A stretch of DNA of 64,000 nt from Aquipluma nitroreducens (GTDB lineage Bacteria; Bacteroidota; Bacteroidia; Bacteroidales; Prolixibacteraceae): the NCBI RefSeq assembly GCF_009689585.1, contig NZ_AP018694.1, positions 3,611,001 through 3,675,000 on the forward strand. The letters are read 5' to 3'. This document shows, one piece after another, positions 54,732 through 63,387 of the stretch (position 1 is its first letter; each line of letters begins with the position of its first letter). The translations under genes were made by a program, and so were the position numbers. Below the pieces are notes generated by a model, which worked only from the letters and a program-made list of their open reading frames with translations, ran no database searches and was not told the origin of the DNA.

Positions 54732-56738
54732 ATGATGGAGATGGCAGGACTGTTGAATTTATCGTGGTGCGCAACGCTTGTTGCAATTATTGCCTTGTGT
54801 TTTGTTTCCACCAGGTTCAAATCATATCTTGCTGCATCGGCAGTTATTGTCAATGCAATCGTTACCAGCCTTCTGGCCATTGGCGCACTGAATGGCGAAA
54901 TCAAAGAGCTTATTTTTCAGGGGAATATATTTTGGGGCGATATTCTTGTTCGCATTGATGGGTTGTCGGCCTGGTTCATTTTAATTGTCAATCTTACTTC
55001 TGTAACCGGTGTCATTTATGGCATTGGATATTTAAAGCCGTATGTAAATTCTGCTCCGAAACTGGCTTTCCACTGGATTTTGTTTGTCATTTTTCACCTT
55101 TCGATGGTTTGGGTGTGCATGATACAACATTCGCTCGCTTTTCTGGTTGCCTGGGAGGTGATGTCTTTATCTTCGATGTTGCTGGTTATTTTCGACTACG
55201 ACAAGCCCAAAACAATAAAAGCCGGAATCAATTATCTGGTTCAAATGCACATCAGTGTTACGTTTTTAACCATTGGTTTTATCTGGGTCTATTTTCAAAC
55301 TGGCTCATTCAGCTTCGATGCTTTTCAAACATACTTTGGGGCAAACAGTAATGTTTGGTTGTTCCTGATTTTCTTTGTTGGGTTTGGAATCAAAGCCGGT
55401 TTCATTCCTTTGCATAGCTGGTTGCCTCATGCACATCCAGCAGCACCATCGCATGTTTCTGGTGTAATGTCTGGGGTGATTGTCAAATTGGGTATCTATG
55501 GGATTTTCAGAATTATTTATTTTCTTAAGGCTGATTTTTTGTTGCTGGGCGAAATTGTGATCACGATTTCCGTTTTGACCGGAGTATATGGAATATTGAA
55601 TGCCGCTGTTCATCGTGATTTCAAGCGGATGCTGGCTTATTGTACCATCGAAAATATCGGGATTATTGGCATTTGTATTGGTCTCGGATTGATGGGAATG
55701 GGCAATGGCTCCGCGATTTTGTATTATCTGGGTTTTGGCGGAGCACTGTTGCATGTTCTAAATCACTCGCTGTTTAAATCCTTGCTGTTTTATTCAGCAG
55801 GCTCGATTTACCAGCAAACACATACCCGCGACATGGATAAATTGGGCGGTTTAATCAGGCAAATGCCGAAAACGGCTGTCCTTTTCCTGTTTGGCGCAAT
55901 TGCCATTGGCGGATTGCCGCCTTTCAACGGGTTTGTTTCCGAATTTATTCTCTATAGCGGACTTTTGGAGGGATTGAAATTCAGTAATATAAGCCAAATT
56001 AGTTTATTGGTTGTCACATTGGGCGGATTGAGTATTATTGGCGGCATTTCGGTTCTTACATTCACCAAAACATTTGGAACAATTTTCCTTGGAAACTCAA
56101 GAAAACAGTTCACCCATCAACCAGTTGAAGTCTCTTCGATGATGTTGGTCCCTCAATATTTGATTGTTTTAGTCATGTTGAGTGTCGCTTTTCTGCCGCA
56201 ATTTTATCTGAATACGATTTTCAATCTGTTGGGGAATTTGGGCAAAGCTATGGCAATAGTCACACCGTCGGGACTAACTGCATATTCTGAAAGTATCACA
56301 AATATAAATCTCTATTCGATTCTGTTTATTGCAATTGTAGCTGCCAGTTGGGGCTTGCGTGCGCTTATAATGAAAGATAAATTGGTGAAGGTAGAGCCAA
56401 CCTGGGGATGCGCTTATGTTGCTCCAAACAGTTCGATGCAATACACGGGCAAATCGTTTTCAAAATCGCTGGGTAAAATTTTTGGTTTCCTTTTGGTTGA
56501 AGAAAAGAAATACAAAGAATTGGAAGCCGGAGAGATATTTCCGGAGAGCCGAAAATATGTATCACATTATCAGGATTTTTTCGAATTCCGGATTATAAAT
56601 TACATCACTCATCATCTGGTTTATGCCGCAAATTATTTTAAATTTATTCAGAATGGGCGGGTGCAATCGTATGTTTGGTATGGGATTATATTTATGGTAG
56701 CTATTTTTATGTTGACCGTTTTAAATGTATTGAAATGA
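54732..56738 (+). CDS. hyfB: HyfB-like ion-translocating membrane subunit, copy 1
   Basis: A 668-aa polytopic protein of the NuoL/MrpA antiporter family, HyfB/HycC branch. It has the conserved Glu of the VAWEVMSLSSMLL helix, the broken-helix Lys region GFGIKAGFIPLHSWLPHAHPA, and HDFKRMLAYCTIENIG-like and LNHSLFKSLLFYSAG segments. The C-terminal VEPTWGCAY motif is typical of HyfB. It would move H+ or Na+ coupled to electron transfer. Its stop overlaps the start of the second copy by four bases. Confidence 0.92.
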   Translation: MMEMAGLLNLSWCATLVAIIALCFVSTRFKSYLAASAVIVNAIVTSLLAIGALNGEIKELIFQGNIFWGDILVRIDGLSAWFILIVNLTSVTGVIYGIGYLKPYVNSAPKLAFHWILFVIFHLSMVWVCMIQHSLAFLVAWEVMSLSSMLLVIFDYDKPKTIKAGINYLVQMHISVTFLTIGFIWVYFQTGSFSFDAFQTYFGANSNVWLFLIFFVGFGIKAGFIPLHSWLPHAHPAAPSHVSGVMSGVIVKLGIYGIFRIIYFLKADFLLLGEIVITISVLTGVYGILNAAVHRDFKRMLAYCTIENIGIIGICIGLGLMGMGNGSAILYYLGFGGALLHVLNHSLFKSLLFYSAGSIYQQTHTRDMDKLGGLIRQMPKTAVLFLFGAIAIGGLPPFNGFVSEFILYSGLLEGLKFSNISQISLLVVTLGGLSIIGGISVLTFTKTFGTIFLGNSRKQFTHQPVEVSSMMLVPQYLIVLVMLSVAFLPQFYLNTIFNLLGNLGKAMAIVTPSGLTAYSESITNINLYSILFIAIVAASWGLRALIMKDKLVKVEPTWGCAYVAPNSSMQYTGKSFSKSLGKIFGFLLVEEKKYKELEAGEIFPESRKYVSHYQDFFEFRIINYITHHLVYAANYFKFIQNGRVQSYVWYGIIFMVAIFMLTVLNVLK

Positions 56739-58762
56739 GCTTGATAAGTGCGTTCATTGCAGTGCCGGTTTTGGCAATACTACTCATTCCTTTTCTGAAT
56801 GTAAAAGGGAAGGGGATTGTATTGTTTGCCGCTATTGTCGTGAATGCTTTTCTTTCTGGTTACCTTGCTCTTCAACCTTTGGATGGACAATTTTTAGAGT
56901 TTTCATTTCCCGGAAGTTTAGTGACCGGTCCGGTGAATCTTCGGATAGACGCTCTTTCCGGATGGTTTATTCTGATTATCAATTTCATTTTTGTAACGGG
57001 CAGTTTCTACGGACTTTTCTATATGCAAGCTTACCAGAAGCAGACGAATAATATTACACTGCATAGCATTGTTTTCGTTTTACTGCATACGGCCTTGATC
57101 AGTCTTTGCACGGTACAAAACAGCTTGGTTTTTCTTGTAGTCTGGGAAATTATGGCGCTTTCGGCGTTTATCGCTGTCATTTTCGAACATGGCAAGATGG
57201 CGACTTTAAGAGCCGGAATGAATTACCTGATTCATTCGCATGTCTCGATTTTATTCCTGATGTTCGGCTTTATTTGGGTAGCGCTAAAAACCGGCAGTTA
57301 CGATTTTAACTCGATAACAACTTATACGTCTCAAAATTCAGGAGCTACCGGGCTTGTCTTGTTTCTTTGTTTTTTTATAGGGTTTGGCATCAAGGCCGGG
57401 TTTGTTCCTTTTCATACATGGCTACCGTATGCGCATCCGGCAGCGCCTGCTCATGTTTCCGGAGTTATGTCAGGCGTAATGATTAAAATCGGAATTTTTG
57501 GAATCTTCCGGGTGATCACCTTGATCAAAGCTGATTATTATACGATTGGCCTTGTGATTATATCCTTTTCAGTCATTTCTGGTTTGTACGGAGTGATGCT
57601 GGCTATTGTGCAACACAACCTCAAAAAGTTGCTGGCCTATCATAGCATCGAAAACATTGGAATTATCGGAATGGGAATTGGCATTGGTTGTATCGGGTTA
57701 GGAACAGGCAATTATTTGCTTGCTTCGCTTGGGTTTGCAGGTGGATTGCTCCACACCTTAAATCACTCGCTGTTCAAATCGCTTTTGTTTTTTACCGCCG
57801 GAAATGTTTATCAGGCAACACATACGGTTCATATTGATCATTTGGGAGGCTTGATTAAAAGAATGCCACAGACTACTATACTTTTTCTGATTGCGGCCAT
57901 TGCTATTTCGGGAATTCCGCCGTTTAATGGTTTTATTTCGGAGTTTATCATTTACAGCGGATTCTATTACTGGATGCAGGGATCAATGATTGGTCCGTTA
58001 ATGGCCATCATATTTTCAGTACTGGCCTTGGTGCTGATTGGAGGTTTGGCGCTGTTGTGTTTTACCAAAGCATTTGGAATTGTTTTCTTGGGCAATCCCC
58101 GTCAGAAACTCGACCATGAAGTAAAGGAAGTTCCTTTTTTGCAACTTTTACCGCTTTACCTGATCGCGTTTCTGATTGTGTTCATCGGCGTATTTCCCCA
58201 GATTTTTATGCATGCGCTATCACAGCCTGTGAGCCTTTTGGCAGGCCTTCCGGCAATTTCAGATATGCCTTTCCCTGAAAAAACTACTGAACTTCTCCAA
58301 CCGGTTACCTGGGGCATCTGGATGTTTATCCTGATCAGTCTGGCAGTTTTTGGGTTCAGGAAACTGGTCACACAAAACCGAAAAGCTTCAGTCGAACCGA
58401 CCTGGGGTTGCGGATATATCGCGCCAACCGCAAAACTGCAATACACTGCCGGATCGTTCGTCAGGCCCTACAGCAAGCTGTTTCGTCCATTTTTGCTTTC
58501 GCACAAAACCCAAAAAGATGTTGAGGGCATTTTCCCTTCAGGGGGATCGTATGAAACAAATAGTTACGACCGGATTGAAAAATATCTGGTTGATAACCCA
58601 ATAGCAGCCTATAAATCATTGTTGGGAAGATTTCTCTTTCTCCAGAATGGGAAGCTGCAATTCTATATTCTCTACGGAATTATTTTTATCGTTTCGGTGA
58701 TCTGTATTCCGTTGTTTTACGACCAAATTGTATTATTCATCGATTTTATAAAGCAGATATAA
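56735..58762 (+). CDS. hyfB: HyfB-like ion-translocating membrane subunit, copy 2
   Basis: A 675-aa paralogue of the preceding protein with the same key segments: VVWEIMALSAFIAVI, GFGIKAGFVPFHTWLPYAHPA, NLKKLLAYHSIENIG, LNHSLFKSLLFFTAGN and VEPTWGCGY. I chose the ATG at 56735, which overlaps the previous stop (ATGA); a start at 56675 would extend it inside the first gene. Two HyfB-type subunits plus HyfF imply more than one ion channel in the complex. Confidence 0.92.
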   Translation: MSLISAFIAVPVLAILLIPFLNVKGKGIVLFAAIVVNAFLSGYLALQPLDGQFLEFSFPGSLVTGPVNLRIDALSGWFILIINFIFVTGSFYGLFYMQAYQKQTNNITLHSIVFVLLHTALISLCTVQNSLVFLVVWEIMALSAFIAVIFEHGKMATLRAGMNYLIHSHVSILFLMFGFIWVALKTGSYDFNSITTYTSQNSGATGLVLFLCFFIGFGIKAGFVPFHTWLPYAHPAAPAHVSGVMSGVMIKIGIFGIFRVITLIKADYYTIGLVIISFSVISGLYGVMLAIVQHNLKKLLAYHSIENIGIIGMGIGIGCIGLGTGNYLLASLGFAGGLLHTLNHSLFKSLLFFTAGNVYQATHTVHIDHLGGLIKRMPQTTILFLIAAIAISGIPPFNGFISEFIIYSGFYYWMQGSMIGPLMAIIFSVLALVLIGGLALLCFTKAFGIVFLGNPRQKLDHEVKEVPFLQLLPLYLIAFLIVFIGVFPQIFMHALSQPVSLLAGLPAISDMPFPEKTTELLQPVTWGIWMFILISLAVFGFRKLVTQNRKASVEPTWGCGYIAPTAKLQYTAGSFVRPYSKLFRPFLLSHKTQKDVEGIFPSGGSYETNSYDRIEKYLVDNPIAAYKSLLGRFLFLQNGKLQFYILYGIIFIVSVICIPLFYDQIVLFIDFIKQI

Positions 58763-58764
58763 CT

Positions 58765-59670
58765 ATGCTGAGTTTAATTCTCATTCTTATAGCAGCAGCC
58801 TTTTTCACAGGGGTAATTATCCGTGTAAAAAGTATGGCGTCAGGCCGCAAAGGGCCTGGTATTTTACAGCCGCTGTTTGATGTTTTCAGGCTCTTTAAGA
58901 AAGGAGTTGTGTACAGCGAGACAACCAGTTTTGTATTTCAGATTGCGCCTACAATCTATTTTGCGTCGGTAGTGATGGCTATGCTGGTAGTTCCGTTCGG
59001 TCAGTCGAAAGGAATTTTAAGTTTCGACGGCGATTTTATCTTTTTCGCATACATATTGGCATTAGGCAAGTTTCTTAGTATTATTTCGGCCATGGATACG
59101 GGTAGTAGTTTCGAAGGAATGGGAGCCAGCCGTGAAGCGCTTTATTCGATGTTTGCCGAACCAGCTTTTTTTATCCTGATGGGTTCGCTGGCGTTGCTTA
59201 CCGGACATACAAATTTTCAGGAAATGTTTTCTGCTTTGCATATTGGCTCATACATCAGCTATGCGCTGGCAATACTTGGCACTTTCGTTTTGATGATGAT
59301 TGCGATGGTAGAGAACAGCCGAATGCCGATTGACGACCCGAAAACACACCTCGAATTGACCATGGTTCATGAAGTGATGATCCTCGATAACAGCGGGTTT
59401 GACCTGGGTTTGATCCTGACTGCCGGATACCTGAAATTCGCTATTTACGGGGCTTTGGTCGTCAACCTGTTTATCGGAGTGTTTCCTTTACAGTATTCAA
59501 TCCCAATGTTTTTTGTCATTCAATTTGTACTGGCTTCCGGAGTTGGATTCATCGAATCGTTTATGGCTCGTTTCCGCATGAGTCACAATGCCCAGTTTAT
59601 TTTCGTATTGACGTCAGTAAGCCTGCTTATTTTCTTTGGCGCTTTGCTGATTTTAGGAAAGTTTGTTTAA
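58765..59670 (+). CDS. hyfC: HyfC-like (NuoH-type) membrane subunit
   Basis: A 301-aa protein with eight or so spans, of the NuoH/HycD family that anchors the hydrophilic arm to the membrane arm. Signature segments are GRKGPGILQPLFDVFRLFKK (residues about 31-50), FEGMGASREALYSMFAEPAF and VENSRMPIDDPKTHLELTM with conserved acidic residues. It starts two bases after the second HyfB gene. Confidence 0.93.
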   Translation: MLSLILILIAAAFFTGVIIRVKSMASGRKGPGILQPLFDVFRLFKKGVVYSETTSFVFQIAPTIYFASVVMAMLVVPFGQSKGILSFDGDFIFFAYILALGKFLSIISAMDTGSSFEGMGASREALYSMFAEPAFFILMGSLALLTGHTNFQEMFSALHIGSYISYALAILGTFVLMMIAMVENSRMPIDDPKTHLELTMVHEVMILDNSGFDLGLILTAGYLKFAIYGALVVNLFIGVFPLQYSIPMFFVIQFVLASGVGFIESFMARFRMSHNAQFIFVLTSVSLLIFFGALLILGKFV

Positions 59671-59688
59671 ACCGTAAATTCCGAACAA

Positions 59689-60321
59689 ATGATAGATGTA
59701 CTGCTTATTACCTTCATCATCACCCTGTTTTATATGGCAATTGCCAACCGGATGCTGACTTATTTGAAAGTGCTGGCTTTTCAGGGAGTATTGCTGTTTG
59801 TAGTTGTCTTTCTTCAACTAAAAGAAATCAACACGGTAAACCTGGCTTTAATCTTACTCGAAACCATTGTTTTTAAGTCGGTTGCGGTGCCGCTATTTAT
59901 GGCTTACGTACTGAAACGAAATAACATTACCCGTGAGTCGGAGCCTTTTTTGCCAAATTTTGTCTCTTTAATTATTACCACATTCATTGTGGTTGTCACT
60001 ATTTTGCTGGCCAATCAGGTGAAAGACACCAAGTTGGATAAAATATTCTTTGTGGTGGCTTTGTCGTCGCTTTTTACGGGTTTATATTTTATAGCCACCC
60101 GACGAAAAATCATTACTCATGTCATTGGTTACCTGATTATTGAAAATGGAGTTTTTGTGTTATCGCTGGCTGTTGGTAACGAAATGCCCATGTTGGTGAA
60201 CCTAGGTATCATGCTCGATATTTTTGCCAGCGTATTGATTTTGGGCATCTTCCTGAATAAAATTGGCGACGTATTTAAAGATGTAGATGTGGATCAGTTA
60301 AGTAATTTGAAGGACTATTAA
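59689..60321 (+). CDS. hyfE: HyfE-like membrane subunit
   Basis: A 210-aa protein with about seven spans. The C-terminal half resembles NuoK (GYLIIENGVFVLSLAVG, then MLVNLGIMLDIFASVLILGI), as in HyfE of hydrogenase-4. It separates this operon type from Hyc, which lacks HyfE. It is 18 bases after hyfC and 12 bases before hyfF. Confidence 0.88.
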   Translation: MIDVLLITFIITLFYMAIANRMLTYLKVLAFQGVLLFVVVFLQLKEINTVNLALILLETIVFKSVAVPLFMAYVLKRNNITRESEPFLPNFVSLIITTFIVVVTILLANQVKDTKLDKIFFVVALSSLFTGLYFIATRRKIITHVIGYLIIENGVFVLSLAVGNEMPMLVNLGIMLDIFASVLILGIFLNKIGDVFKDVDVDQLSNLKDY

Positions 60322-60333
60322 TTCTAAAAAAAC

Positions 60334-61761
60334 ATGATAGGAATATATCTGATAGGAGCTTTGTCAATAGCGCTTGCCTTATTTCTAAACAAGAGCAAGA
60401 CGCTAACATTCGTATTACTGGGATTATTTCTGATCCTTCAGGGAATGTTAACTATTCATGCATATACTAATTTTCATTCTACCGAATGGAGTTATTTTAC
60501 ATACGATTCATTGGCGGTTCTGCTGTTGTTCACCTTGGGAATAATCACCATTCCGGCGATAATTCACAGCCATATTTATCTCCAAGACCAACCTGCGCCG
60601 CAGAGTTCAAGATCTATTTATTATGCTTCAATTGTGTTACTGATATCTGCCATCAGTGCAGGTTACCTGTCGAACCACATTGCTGTAACCTGGATTTTTA
60701 CTGAAATCACTACTTTAAGCGCATCTGCTCTAATTTATCATCACCGAAATAAACTGGCGCTTGAAGGAACCTGGAAATATGTCTTTATTTGTGCAATCAG
60801 TATCACATTTGTGTTCATCGGCATTTTGTTTTTAAGTATGTCGTTTTCAAATGCCGGATCCGATGATTTGTCGTTTAAAAATCTGTTAGCCAATAGTTCA
60901 CATCTCAATCCTTTCTGGCTGAGACTTGCGTTTCTATTTATTTTCACCGGATTCACTGTTAAACTTGGGCTGGTTCCCATGTTTACCGCTGGTGTTGATG
61001 CTAAAGACAAAGCTCCGGCTCCGGCAGGTGCATTACTTTCGAGCATATTGATGAATCTTGGATTTGTTGGTGTTTTCCGTTTTTACATTGTTGTTGCAAA
61101 TACGCCACTTCACCATTGGGCGAATCTGGTTATTGGCATTGCAGCCTTTCTATCAGTATTTGTTGCCACTGTGTATATGATCAAAGTGAAGAACATCAAG
61201 CGAATGATGGCCTATTCGAGCATTGAACACATGGGATTGGTTATGCTTGGAGTTGCCGCTGGAGGAATTGGCTATTATGCTGCGATTCTTCACATTATAC
61301 TTCATGCCTTTGTAAAATCAAGCTTGTTTTTCCAATTTACGCAATTGTATCGGGTGTTTCAGAGCAAAAGCATTTACCATGTAGGTAATTATTTCAAGTA
61401 CAATACTGCTGGCGCGATGGTTCTTTTGTTAGGTTTTATCAGCGCAACCGCCATGCCGCCTTCAGGGTTGTTTGTAAGCGAGTTCCTAATTTTTCGTTCG
61501 ATGTTCGAAGCGCATCAGATCATTCTTTTGATAGCAGTTTTGATTTTGCTCACTATGATTATCTATGCTTTTGGGAAAAACATTATGAAGATATTATTTA
61601 TTCCAGCTGTTGGATTTGACGATTCGCATGTTCCGGTTATCAGTTCATGGGAATCATCCAGTCAGTTTATATTACTGGCACTTGCTGTGTATTTGGGCTT
61701 GAATCCTCCGGCTGAATTAGTGCAGTTGATCAAAGAAAGTGTCATGTTGTTACCAAATTAA
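60334..61761 (+). CDS. hyfF: HyfF-like (NuoN/MrpD-type) ion-translocating subunit
   Basis: A 475-aa antiporter-like protein. It has the trans-membrane Glu helix TWIFTEITTLSASALIY, the Lys region FTVKLGLVPMFTAGVDAKDKAPAPA, VKNIKRMMAYSSIEHMGLV and the GLFVSEFLIFRSM ending. It is the third antiporter-like subunit in the operon. Gaps to its neighbours are small (12 and 6 bases). Confidence 0.92.
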   Translation: MIGIYLIGALSIALALFLNKSKTLTFVLLGLFLILQGMLTIHAYTNFHSTEWSYFTYDSLAVLLLFTLGIITIPAIIHSHIYLQDQPAPQSSRSIYYASIVLLISAISAGYLSNHIAVTWIFTEITTLSASALIYHHRNKLALEGTWKYVFICAISITFVFIGILFLSMSFSNAGSDDLSFKNLLANSSHLNPFWLRLAFLFIFTGFTVKLGLVPMFTAGVDAKDKAPAPAGALLSSILMNLGFVGVFRFYIVVANTPLHHWANLVIGIAAFLSVFVATVYMIKVKNIKRMMAYSSIEHMGLVMLGVAAGGIGYYAAILHIILHAFVKSSLFFQFTQLYRVFQSKSIYHVGNYFKYNTAGAMVLLLGFISATAMPPSGLFVSEFLIFRSMFEAHQIILLIAVLILLTMIIYAFGKNIMKILFIPAVGFDDSHVPVISSWESSSQFILLALAVYLGLNPPAELVQLIKESVMLLPN

Positions 61762-61767
61762 TCGACA

Positions 61768-63267
61768 ATGATTTACACAACGATAATTAACAATCAGACG
61801 ATTTCGATTTCAGACATTCCTGAAATGAATTATAACGAATTTATCGACCTGAATACCGGGTTTTTAACAAATTCTCCGGAAAAGCATTGCGTGAATTATT
61901 TCGGATATCCGGTTAGTAATCAGATTCGGTTGATTTGCTGTATTGCCGACGATAACACGCATCAAATTTACCTTTCGTCGTGTTTTGTGAAATCAGGAGA
62001 CCAACTGGATTCGTTCACCGCCCGGAACTTCAACTTCGAAAAGTTTGAGCGCGAGATTCACGAGAATTTTGGTGTAGACTACAACGATCATCCTTGGTTA
62101 AAGCCAGTCCGGTACGCCAAAAACCGTTTCGATCCATCCCAAACCATTGCCAATTATCCATTCTTTTCCATCGAGAGCGATGAATTGCACGAAGTTGGTG
62201 TGGGTCCAATTCATGCCGGAATCATCGAGCCGGGGCATTTCAGGTTCATTTGTAACGGCGAGCAGATTCTCCATCTCGAAATCCAGTTGGGTTATCAGCA
62301 TCGCGGAATCGAACAACAATTTTTGGCAAAGAAAAAGCTGCTTCAACGAACTACCATTGCTGAATCAATAGCTGGCGATACTGTTGTTGGACATACCACC
62401 GCCTTTTCGCATGTTTGGGAAAGCCTTTGCGGATTTCAACCTTCACACGACATGGAATATGCCCGGACACTTGCCCTCGAATTGGAGCGAATGGCAGTGC
62501 ATACAGGTGATCTGAGCGCGGTTTGTACCGACATTGCTTACCAGTTAGGCAGTGCGGTGTTTGGTCGTTTACGCACGCCGATCATCAATTTTATGCAGGA
62601 GTGGGGCGGTAACCGTTTATCCAAAGGATTGATCAGACCTGGCCGAAATCAATTTCCGTTTACTCCTGAATTGGCTCAACGATTGGCCGGAATATTGGAT
62701 GTTTACGAACCCGACTTTCTGGAAATGAATGAGCAATTGTTCCAACTGCCCAGCGCCCTTTCGCGTTTTGAGCGTACCGGCGTGGTTTCGTATGAAGATG
62801 TTTTATCGATTGGAACGGTTGGAATGGCTGCCCGCATGAGTGGACTGAGCCGTGATATTCGTCAATCGCATCCGTTTGGTCTTTATCCGGAAATGAATCA
62901 CGAACCCATCATCAAACACCATGGCGACGTGTATTCTAGGGTTCAAATCCGTAAGGCAGAAGTCAAACAATCCATGCAATACATTCGGAATCTGATTCAA
63001 AATGTTCCTGAAAGTTCAGAAAACGAACCTGTATTCCAGAGTCCGAAGCCCAATTCGTTTACCCTTTCGCTGGTCGAAGGTTGGCGTGGCGAAATTTGCC
63101 ATTGCGCCATCACTGACGAACAGGGCGAATTAGCACATTATAAAGTGAAAGACCCGTCGTTTCACAACTGGCTGGCATTGGCATTGGCGGTGAGGAATAA
63201 TGAGATTTCAGATTTCCCGATTTGTAACAAGAGTTTTAACCTGTCATATTCAGGTCACGATTTGTAA
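61768..63267 (+). CDS. hyfG: HyfG-like large subunit without NiFe-site cysteines
   Basis: A 499-aa protein joining a NuoC-like domain (about residues 1-125; FEREIHENFGVDYNDHPWLKP) to a NuoD/NiFe-large-subunit-like domain (VGPIHAGIIEPGHFRF near 145, LGYQHRGIEQ near 174). The N-terminal Ni-binding motif RxCGxC is replaced by AESIAGDTVVGH (198-209) and the C-terminal DPCxxC by DFPICNKSF (482-490), so at most one of four cysteines remains. It cannot hold a normal Ni-Fe centre. It fits the Ehr group of hydrogenase-related complexes. Confidence 0.9.
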   Translation: MIYTTIINNQTISISDIPEMNYNEFIDLNTGFLTNSPEKHCVNYFGYPVSNQIRLICCIADDNTHQIYLSSCFVKSGDQLDSFTARNFNFEKFEREIHENFGVDYNDHPWLKPVRYAKNRFDPSQTIANYPFFSIESDELHEVGVGPIHAGIIEPGHFRFICNGEQILHLEIQLGYQHRGIEQQFLAKKKLLQRTTIAESIAGDTVVGHTTAFSHVWESLCGFQPSHDMEYARTLALELERMAVHTGDLSAVCTDIAYQLGSAVFGRLRTPIINFMQEWGGNRLSKGLIRPGRNQFPFTPELAQRLAGILDVYEPDFLEMNEQLFQLPSALSRFERTGVVSYEDVLSIGTVGMAARMSGLSRDIRQSHPFGLYPEMNHEPIIKHHGDVYSRVQIRKAEVKQSMQYIRNLIQNVPESSENEPVFQSPKPNSFTLSLVEGWRGEICHCAITDEQGELAHYKVKDPSFHNWLALALAVRNNEISDFPICNKSFNLSYSGHDL

Positions 63268-63281
63268 AAAAGAGTTCCTGA

Positions 63282-63349
63282 GCGACAAAGCGACAAAGTA
63301 CCAAAGTAAAAAACATCTCAGGTACTTAGGTACTCAGGTGCTTTGTGGC
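63282..63349. repeat. Imperfect palindromic repeat inside the Ehr-like operon
   Basis: The 26-base left arm 63282-63307 (built from GCGACAAA units) matches the inverted right arm 63324-63349 at 20 of 26 positions, leaving a 16-base loop. It fills the only sizeable gap in the operon (120 bases), between the large- and small-subunit genes. No T-run follows. It is probably a REP-like repeat that could alter subunit stoichiometry. Confidence 0.6.
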
Positions 63350-63387
63350 TGATAATGAATATATTTCGAATTTATAAATGACACACC

